DNA from: an uncultured Clostridia bacterium
Lineage (GTDB): Bacteria > Bacillota > Clostridia > Christensenellales > UBA1242
DNA length: 37,968 nucleotides
Direction of reading: 5' to 3'
Assembly (NCBI GenBank): GCA_944372715.1
Contig: CALVZZ010000048.1
Span: 1-37,968, forward strand
Part shown: positions 33,406 through 37,968 of the stretch, in pieces
Numbering within the stretch: position 1 is the stretch's first letter
Layout: each line of letters opens with the position of its first letter
Made by a program: the position numbers and the translations under genes
The notes under the pieces: generated by a model
Databases searched by the model: none
Seen by the model: only the letters and a program-made list of their open reading frames with translations
Told to the model about the DNA's origin: nothing

Positions 33406-34902
33406 TTATTCATAATCATCATCAATATCAAATATCTCATTAATCTCGTCAATATCTTTTTGCGTTGGCATATCATCTGTTTGCTCTGAAAAAATCATAT
33501 CTTCAGAAGGTTGTTGCTCGTCAAAGCTTTCTTCCTTAACCATTGAGTTTCTTTTTGGGGCTTTTTTATCAAGATCCATAAAAGTTGTATATTCTCCATA
33601 CCACCTTAGTTTTACCACGCCAGGAGAACCATTTCTATGTTTTGCAATGATAACTTCACAAACTCCGGGTTCATCATCATTGACAACATCATTATACATA
33701 TCAGCTTTATATATAAACATAACAATGTCAGCATCTTGTTCTATTGCACCAGATTCACGAAGATCGGATAGTACAGGTCTATGATCTTTTCTTGTTTCAA
33801 CTGCACGAGATAATTGAGAAAGCAATATTATTGGCACATCAAGCTCTTTAGCAGCAATTTTTAAATATCTTGTAATTTCACTAATTTCTTGTTGTCTGTT
33901 GTCCGTGTTGGTTTTACCACCACTGTTCATAAGTTGAAGATAATCAATCATTATAAGGTCTAACCCCTGTTCCCTTTTTAATCTTCTACACTTTGACAAA
34001 ATATCACTTGGAGTATTCATACTTGAATCATCAACAAAAATTCCTGCTTCTGCAAGCTGTTTATTTGCTTGCCATAATGCTTTCCATTCATTAGTATCAA
34101 GTTTGCCTTTTAATGCCTTTTCCATACTAACACACCCAACAGAACAAAGAGAACGCTGTGCTAGTTGAATTTTTGGCATTTCAAGTGAAAATATTGCACA
34201 TTTTTTCTTTTGATTTATTGCAACATTATTGACAATATTCATTGCCAAACTAGTTTTACCAACACCAGGTCTTGCTGCAAGTAAAATCAAATCCGAATTG
34301 TGCAACCCGTTTAAAATTTCATCTAATGCTGTGAAACCTGTTGGCATTCCGTTTACAAGTGTTGGATCCTTTGCTATCATATCAAATTTGTCTATTACAC
34401 CTTTTAATGCTCCACCAATATGTTCTAAGGAAGAAATTTCTTCATTTTGTGCAATGTCAAAAATTGTTTTTTCTGCAAAAGAAATTCCGTGCCCTGCATC
34501 ATCATTATCGTAAGCTGTTTCTATTATTTGTTGCCCTGCATAAATCAACTTTCTTAACAAGGAATCCTTTTTAACAATGTCAACATAATGAGAATAGTTC
34601 ACAGCACTTGGAACAACATTTGTAAGAGATGTTATGTAATCAATGCCACCAATGTTTTCTAAAATATTTTTGTTTTCCAAAGCTTCTGTAACTGTGACAA
34701 AATCAATGGGTACATTTGTTTGATAAAGTGATTGCATTGTATCAAAAATGCTTTGATGTGTTTCGGAATAAAAATCAGCAGGTTTTAGCCTTCCCATAAT
34801 ACTAATTGCACATTCATTATCTATCAATAAACAGCCCAAAACTGCTTGTTCAGCTTCTATGCTGTGTGGCATTATTTTTACATTCATTTTTTTATCTTTC
34901 AT
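33406..34902 (-). CDS. dnaB: Replicative DNA helicase DnaB
   Basis: A 498-residue DnaB. The N-terminal domain starts at MPHSIEAEQAVLGCLL; after a helical linker the RecA-like domain has Walker A ARPGVGKTS (210-218), FSLEM, DLIMIDYLQLM (Walker B), LSQLSRAVETRKDHRPVLSDLRESGAIEQDADIV, the usual C-terminal core, then a 40-residue acidic tail. It is the hexameric 5'-3' helicase of the replication fork. I start at ATG 34902 because AGGAG (34909-34913) stands 6 nt before it; the upstream in-frame TTG 34908 would leave no spacing. That sequence overlaps the stop of the preceding small gene, so the two are translationally coupled. Confidence 0.97.
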   Translation of the reverse strand: MKDKKMNVKIMPHSIEAEQAVLGCLLIDNECAISIMGRLKPADFYSETHQSIFDTMQSLYQTNVPIDFVTVTEALENKNILENIGGIDYITSLTNVVPSAVNYSHYVDIVKKDSLLRKLIYAGQQIIETAYDNDDAGHGISFAEKTIFDIAQNEEISSLEHIGGALKGVIDKFDMIAKDPTLVNGMPTGFTALDEILNGLHNSDLILLAARPGVGKTSLAMNIVNNVAINQKKKCAIFSLEMPKIQLAQRSLCSVGCVSMEKALKGKLDTNEWKALWQANKQLAEAGIFVDDSSMNTPSDILSKCRRLKREQGLDLIMIDYLQLMNSGGKTNTDNRQQEISEITRYLKIAAKELDVPIILLSQLSRAVETRKDHRPVLSDLRESGAIEQDADIVMFIYKADMYNDVVNDDEPGVCEVIIAKHRNGSPGVVKLRWYGEYTTFMDLDKKAPKRNSMVKEESFDEQQPSEDMIFSEQTDDMPTQKDIDEINEIFDIDDDYE

Positions 34903-34911
34903 AAACAACTC

Positions 34912-35163
34912 CTAGTCCGAATATGGATCTTCCTTTTTTGGCTTTGCCATTTTTTTATCTTGTATTTTTTTATAAACAAATTCTAGTAATAACACACCAA
35001 AACCACCAATAACAACAAGCAAAAAGATGTTAAGAAAATTGTTCATATTTAAAAAATATGTAAAACAAAAACTTATAATTGCTAAAAATGGTAATAAAAT
35101 TAAAAGCCAGATAAATATTCTTTTTACATCTTTTTTATATTGTTTTTTTATTTCTTTTTGCAT
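34912..35163 (-). CDS. Small two-helix membrane protein
   Basis: An 83-residue protein with a Lys-rich N-terminus (MQKEIKKQYKKDVKR), membrane helices near 16-38 and 45-64, and a charged cytoplasmic end (KKIQDKKMAKPKKEDPYSD). Both ends are probably cytoplasmic. I know no family. AAGGTG lies before ATG 35163, overlapping the end of the upstream gene, and its stop overlaps the dnaB ribosome site, so it is part of a three-gene unit with dnaB. Confidence 0.75.
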   Translation of the reverse strand: MQKEIKKQYKKDVKRIFIWLLILLPFLAIISFCFTYFLNMNNFLNIFLLVVIGGFGVLLLEFVYKKIQDKKMAKPKKEDPYSD

Positions 35164-35164
35164 T

Positions 35165-35812
35165 TTACACCTTTTTTGTTTTTGATTTTTTCTTTTTAAA
35201 ACCAAATAAAATTAAAATTATGCTTGTACAAGTTATTATAAGAGAAATTGCAATAATTCCATTTGCACTCATACCATCAGCAGATATAGCACTTTGAGGG
35301 ACATAATATGTCAATATTTCATTTTCTATTTCAACAGACATACGACAATACCCATCTTCTGTGTTATACCCATCTAAAAGTTTAATCCTCTCACCTTCAC
35401 TAATAACAATGTCTAATTCATTGTAGTTTTCACCAACTTTTTCATACACATTAACATCTTTGATTATTGTTGCATTTGTATCAAGTTTTACATTATTGGA
35501 GTTAATAGCATTGTCTATTACATAAGCTTTTAAAATATAAGCTGAGCCTTCATTGTATGCAATTTCATAAAAACTATAATCATTAACCACAGAACTTAAA
35601 ACTTCAAAAACCTCTCCGTGCACAACCCTTATTTCTTCTTCGCCAACTTTCATAACATCAGATAAGCTTGGAGAATTATAAAGCCTAGTGCTAACAGCAA
35701 CAACCCTAATATGTGTTGGATTTTGAAGATTTTCATCAGCAAAAACAGAAAAAGAACTGCCAATGGACATTGACAGCATAATTGCCATTACCAAAACAAT
35801 TAACTTTTTCAT
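35165..35812 (-). CDS. Exported protein with SH3-like repeats and a C-terminal membrane anchor
   Basis: A 215-residue protein. The signal peptide (MKKLIVLVMAIMLSMSIGSSFSVFA) is followed by an extracellular part in which RVVAVSTRLYNSPSL...HGEVFEVLSSVVNDYSFYEIAY and INVYEKVG-like ...IVISEGERIKLLDGYNTEDGYCRMSV look like two SH3-type modules; a helix (GIIAISLIITCTSIILILFGF) and KKKKSKTKK anchor the C-terminus in the membrane. This suggests a wall- or peptide-binding role, by inference. The ATG at 35812 has no Shine-Dalgarno sequence; an upstream in-frame GTG (35818) is close. The promoter ends 6 nt before the ATG. It is the first gene of the unit with the small membrane protein and dnaB. Confidence 0.7.
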   Translation of the reverse strand: MKKLIVLVMAIMLSMSIGSSFSVFADENLQNPTHIRVVAVSTRLYNSPSLSDVMKVGEEEIRVVHGEVFEVLSSVVNDYSFYEIAYNEGSAYILKAYVIDNAINSNNVKLDTNATIIKDVNVYEKVGENYNELDIVISEGERIKLLDGYNTEDGYCRMSVEIENEILTYYVPQSAISADGMSANGIIAISLIITCTSIILILFGFKKKKSKTKKV

Positions 35813-35818
35813 ATTCAC

Positions 35819-35848
35819 ATTTTATACCAACTTACCAAATAAAGTCAA
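35819..35848 (-). promoter_or_regulatory. Promoter of the exported-protein/dnaB unit, apparently leaderless
   Basis: On the minus strand TTGACT (35843-35848), then either TATAAA with a 16-nt spacer and a TGG extension (extended -10), or TAAAAT with an 18-nt spacer (35819-35824). Both place the start within a few nt of ATG 35812 or GTG 35818, with no Shine-Dalgarno sequence. Confidence 0.6.
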
Positions 35849-35852
35849 GATT

Positions 35853-35882
35853 TTATCAAATATCAAACAAATCTCATATAAT
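35853..35882 (+). promoter_or_regulatory. glmS promoter
   Basis: TATAAT (35877-35882, consensus) with a weak TTATCA (35853-35858) 18 nt upstream. The start near 35889 leaves a leader of about nine nt, with GGAGA (35888-35892) at its very tip. Confidence 0.5.
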
Positions 35883-35897
35883 TTAATGGAGATTTTT

Positions 35898-37604
35898 ATG
35901 TGTGGAATTTTTGGTTATATAGGAAAAAATAATGCAAAAGAAAAACTCATTGAAGGATTAGAAAATTTAGAATATAGGGGTTACGATTCATCAGGAGTTG
36001 CAATTGTACAAAATGGTCAAGTACACATTGTTAAAAAAGCTGGCAAAGTATGTGTTTTGAAGGACGAATTAATGGACTCCGATATCAACGGAAACTGTGG
36101 CATTGCACATACAAGATGGGCAACACACGGATTGCCAACACAACTTAATGCACATCCACATACTGACAGCAAAAACACACTTTGTTTAGTACATAATGGG
36201 ATTATTGAAAACTATTTAGAATTAAAAAGTGAATATAACTTGACAACAAAAACACAATCTGACACAGAAATAATTGCTGAATTGATTTCAAAAATTGATG
36301 AGAAAAAAAACCTTGACAAAATAAAAAAAGCTTGTAATTTACTGAAAGGTTCTTATGCCCTAGCAGTCATCTTTAAAGATGAACCAGAAACAATTTATTT
36401 GGCAAAAAAAGAAAGTCCAATAATGGTTGCCTTAGGAAATGACGGTGTTTATATTTCAAGTGATGCAAATGCTTTTAAAAAATATGCAAATAACTTTTAT
36501 ATTTTAAAAAATAATGAATTTGCAAAAATATCAAATAATAATATTGAATTTTATAATAAAAATAAAAAGATAAACAAAAAAACTAATAATATTGAAAAAA
36601 CATTTTCTTTTGAAAATAAAAATAAATATTTGATGCAAGATGAAATTATGCAAACTCCTGATGCATTAAAAGAAACTGCTCTTTATTTTGATAATTTTAA
36701 AAATATTAAACATTACTTTGATAATGTAGACAAAATATATTTAATTGGTTGTGGAACAGCCTATCACTCTTGCCTTTTAGGAAAAAAATATTTGGAGTTT
36801 TTAAACGTTCCAATATTTACAGAAATTGCTAGTGAGTTTAGATATTCAAAAATTAAACCATCAAAAAATTCTCTTTGCATTTTTGTTTCACAAAGTGGAG
36901 AAACAGCAGATACTATTGCCTGTGTAAAAAAATGTAAATGTAAAACACTTGCAATTACAAATGTTCCAAATTCATCAATTACTTTTAATTGTAAGAAAAC
37001 TATACTTATGAAAGCCGGTTGGGAAAGAGCTGTTGCCTCAACCAAAGCCTACTGTTGCCAGCTTCTTGTTTTTTACTTAATAAAATGCTTACTTAAAAAC
37101 GAAAAACCTAAGTGGAAACAGCTTGTAAGTTCTTGTAGGAAATATTTGAAAAAAAATAATATAAAAGATATTTCAAAAAAAGTTCTGAATTTTGAAAAAA
37201 TAATGTTTATAGGTAGACAAGAAGACTATGTAACAGCAATGGAATCTTCCTTAAAGCTGAAAGAAATATCATATATAAACTGTATTGCTTGCCCAAGTGG
37301 AGAACTTAAACACGGAACTCTTGCTCTTGTGGACGAAAACACACTTGTTATCTTAATATCAACAAAGCATTCTTTACACAACAAAAATTTACTAAGCAAA
37401 CAAGAAATAGAAGCAAGAATGGGTTGTTGCTTTGTTGCTAGCAACATTGCCGACTCAAAAATTGAACTTCCAAATCTAAGTTCTGACCTATTGCCAATTT
37501 TATCAATTTTACCATTTCAACTGCTTGCCTGTGAAGTTTGTATATCAAAGGGTTACAATCCAGACAAACCACGAAATTTATCTAAGTCAGTAACAGTGGA
37601 ATAG
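35898..37604 (+). CDS. glmS: Glucosamine-6-phosphate synthase (glutamine-fructose-6-phosphate aminotransferase, isomerising)
   Basis: A 568-residue GlmS, somewhat shorter than the usual 600-610. The start must be ATG 35898 since the catalytic Cys follows the initiator (MCGIFGY); the longer frame from 35763 would bury it. The glutaminase domain has CGIAHTRWATHG and LVHNGIIENY; the SIS sugar domains have GCGTAYHS, SQSGETADT, VASTKAY, GELKHGTLAL and the standard C-terminus DKPRNLSKSVTVE. The loop before VASTKAY reads AGWERA, where AGPEIG is common. It makes GlcN-6-P from fructose-6-P and glutamine, the first step of UDP-GlcNAc synthesis; the next steps are in the fusion protein at 3280-5202. The leader is too short for a glmS ribozyme. 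Confidence 0.95.
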   Translation: MCGIFGYIGKNNAKEKLIEGLENLEYRGYDSSGVAIVQNGQVHIVKKAGKVCVLKDELMDSDINGNCGIAHTRWATHGLPTQLNAHPHTDSKNTLCLVHNGIIENYLELKSEYNLTTKTQSDTEIIAELISKIDEKKNLDKIKKACNLLKGSYALAVIFKDEPETIYLAKKESPIMVALGNDGVYISSDANAFKKYANNFYILKNNEFAKISNNNIEFYNKNKKINKKTNNIEKTFSFENKNKYLMQDEIMQTPDALKETALYFDNFKNIKHYFDNVDKIYLIGCGTAYHSCLLGKKYLEFLNVPIFTEIASEFRYSKIKPSKNSLCIFVSQSGETADTIACVKKCKCKTLAITNVPNSSITFNCKKTILMKAGWERAVASTKAYCCQLLVFYLIKCLLKNEKPKWKQLVSSCRKYLKKNNIKDISKKVLNFEKIMFIGRQEDYVTAMESSLKLKEISYINCIACPSGELKHGTLALVDENTLVILISTKHSLHNKNLLSKQEIEARMGCCFVASNIADSKIELPNLSSDLLPILSILPFQLLACEVCISKGYNPDKPRNLSKSVTVE

Positions 37605-37630
37605 ATATGAATTTGCGAAATCAAAACATT

Positions 37631-37660
37631 AAAAAAACACCAACACAAGCTGGTGTTTTT
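37631..37660. terminator. Bidirectional terminator after glmS
   Basis: AAAAACACCA pairs with TGGTGTTTTT (37633-37642 with 37651-37660), with an 8-nt loop, A7 on the left and T5 on the right. It serves glmS and the convergent gene at 37672. Confidence 0.8.
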
Positions 37661-37671
37661 CATTTAGTTTA

Positions 37672-37968
37672 TTATTCTCCTACTGAGAATGTCATATTTA
37701 TTGCTTCTGTAATATTGAAACTACTATTCATTCTTGCTAATTGGTAAGATACTAAAATATTTTTTGTTCCATTCTTAGGAATTACCACTGTTCCACTGCA
37801 AGTATCTGTCCCCTTTTCAAATCCTGTTTGTGCAGTTGTATCATTATCTACTTGAATTTCTGAACCCCCATCAATTTGCATTTTTGTTGTAAATCTTTGA
37901 GATGCCTCTGTATCAAATTTTATACCATCAAGTACAAATGTCAAATCTTTTTCTCCTGTGTTAGTAAC
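37672..37968 (-). CDS. C-terminal part of a probable extracellular protein (runs off right edge)
   Basis: The frame is open from the window edge to TAA at 37672-37674, giving 98 visible residues; a TTG at 37944 is internal because codons upstream (VTNTGEKD) are in frame with no stop. The visible end is beta-rich, polar and low in Lys, with LTFVLDGIKFD, TGFEKGTDTCSGTVVIPKNGTKNILVSYQLA and a C-terminus in FSVGE. It has no membrane helix at its end. It resembles the end of a secreted or pilus-like subunit, but I cannot assign a family. The single Cys (in TCSG) has no partner in view. Confidence 0.6.
   Translation of the reverse strand, partial: VTNTGEKDLTFVLDGIKFDTEASQRFTTKMQIDGGSEIQVDNDTTAQTGFEKGTDTCSGTVVIPKNGTKNILVSYQLARMNSSFNITEAINMTFSVGE

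Noticed and set aside
35819..35897. glmS ribozyme
   Set aside because: The gap between the divergent genes is only about 80 nt and a consensus -10 box lies within 16 nt of the glmS start; no space and no conserved core seen.
770..37604. Mycoplasma-type code (TGA as Trp)
   Set aside because: All core genes read full length with TGG for Trp, and TGA is the stop of the PrmC fusion gene.
1..37968. CRISPR arrays, tRNA genes, insertion sequences or prophage
   Set aside because: I saw no regularly spaced repeats, cloverleaf with CCA-type end, transposase or phage genes. A dedicated tRNA and covariance search would settle the RNA part.

Overview
The window is low-GC DNA packed with core bacterial genes: gyrA/gyrB, rpsF-ssb-rpsR, dnaB, prfA/prmC, an RNase J gene, addA/addB and glmS. 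Every gene reads through in the standard code, Trp is TGG, and TGA closes the prmC frame, so this is not a Mycoplasma-type code. The gene set (AddAB, RNase J, an RpsF-Ssb-RpsR operon, Smr and MazG-like proteins, amino-sugar synthesis for a cell wall) fits an uncultured, AT-rich member of the Bacillota (Clostridia-like). I cannot name the genus. I see no tRNA, rRNA, CRISPR array, insertion sequence or prophage.

Layout. 1-631 (-): start of a secreted GLUG-repeat surface protein that runs off the left edge. 770-5591 (+): a MacB-type ABC transporter, a fusion of a GlmU-type acetyltransferase domain with GlmM, and a small Smr-domain protein. 5674-6582 (+): a lipoprotein. 6619-7797 (-): a long ThyX with its own palindrome-covered promoter. 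11158-7916 (-): a DUF1385-PrmC fusion, prfA and a divergent NDK-family protein. 11262-16358 (+): a DUF4097-like surface protein, a membrane protein, RNase J and an O-methyltransferase, with a tiny 48-aa gene on the opposite strand. 21191-16407 (-): gyrB, a MazG-like protein and gyrA. 21440-22410 (+): rpsF-ssb-rpsR. 25151-22488 (-): a membrane-anchored coiled-coil protein with eleven AT-hook motifs. 32458-25272 (-): a Myb/SANT-like regulator, addB and addA. 32541-33401 (+): an orphan protein. 35812-33406 (-): two small envelope proteins and dnaB. 35898-37604 (+): glmS. 37672-37968 (-): the end of another probably extracellular protein.

How the genes connect. GlmS and the acetyltransferase-GlmM fusion make GlcN-6-P, GlcN-1-P and GlcNAc-1-P; the uridylyltransferase half of GlmU must be elsewhere. 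PrmC methylates the release factor encoded by the next gene, prfA. AddAB, Ssb, DnaB and gyrase serve replication and recombination. The AT-hook protein looks built to hold AT-rich chromosomal DNA at the membrane.

Three points stand out: the membrane-anchored AT-hook protein with phased T-tracts just upstream of its gene; the unusual acetyltransferase-GlmM fusion; and a set of first-in-transcript genes that lack a Shine-Dalgarno sequence and have a -10 box 5-7 nt before the start codon, which suggests leaderless mRNAs. Genes inside operons almost all carry clear Shine-Dalgarno sequences.
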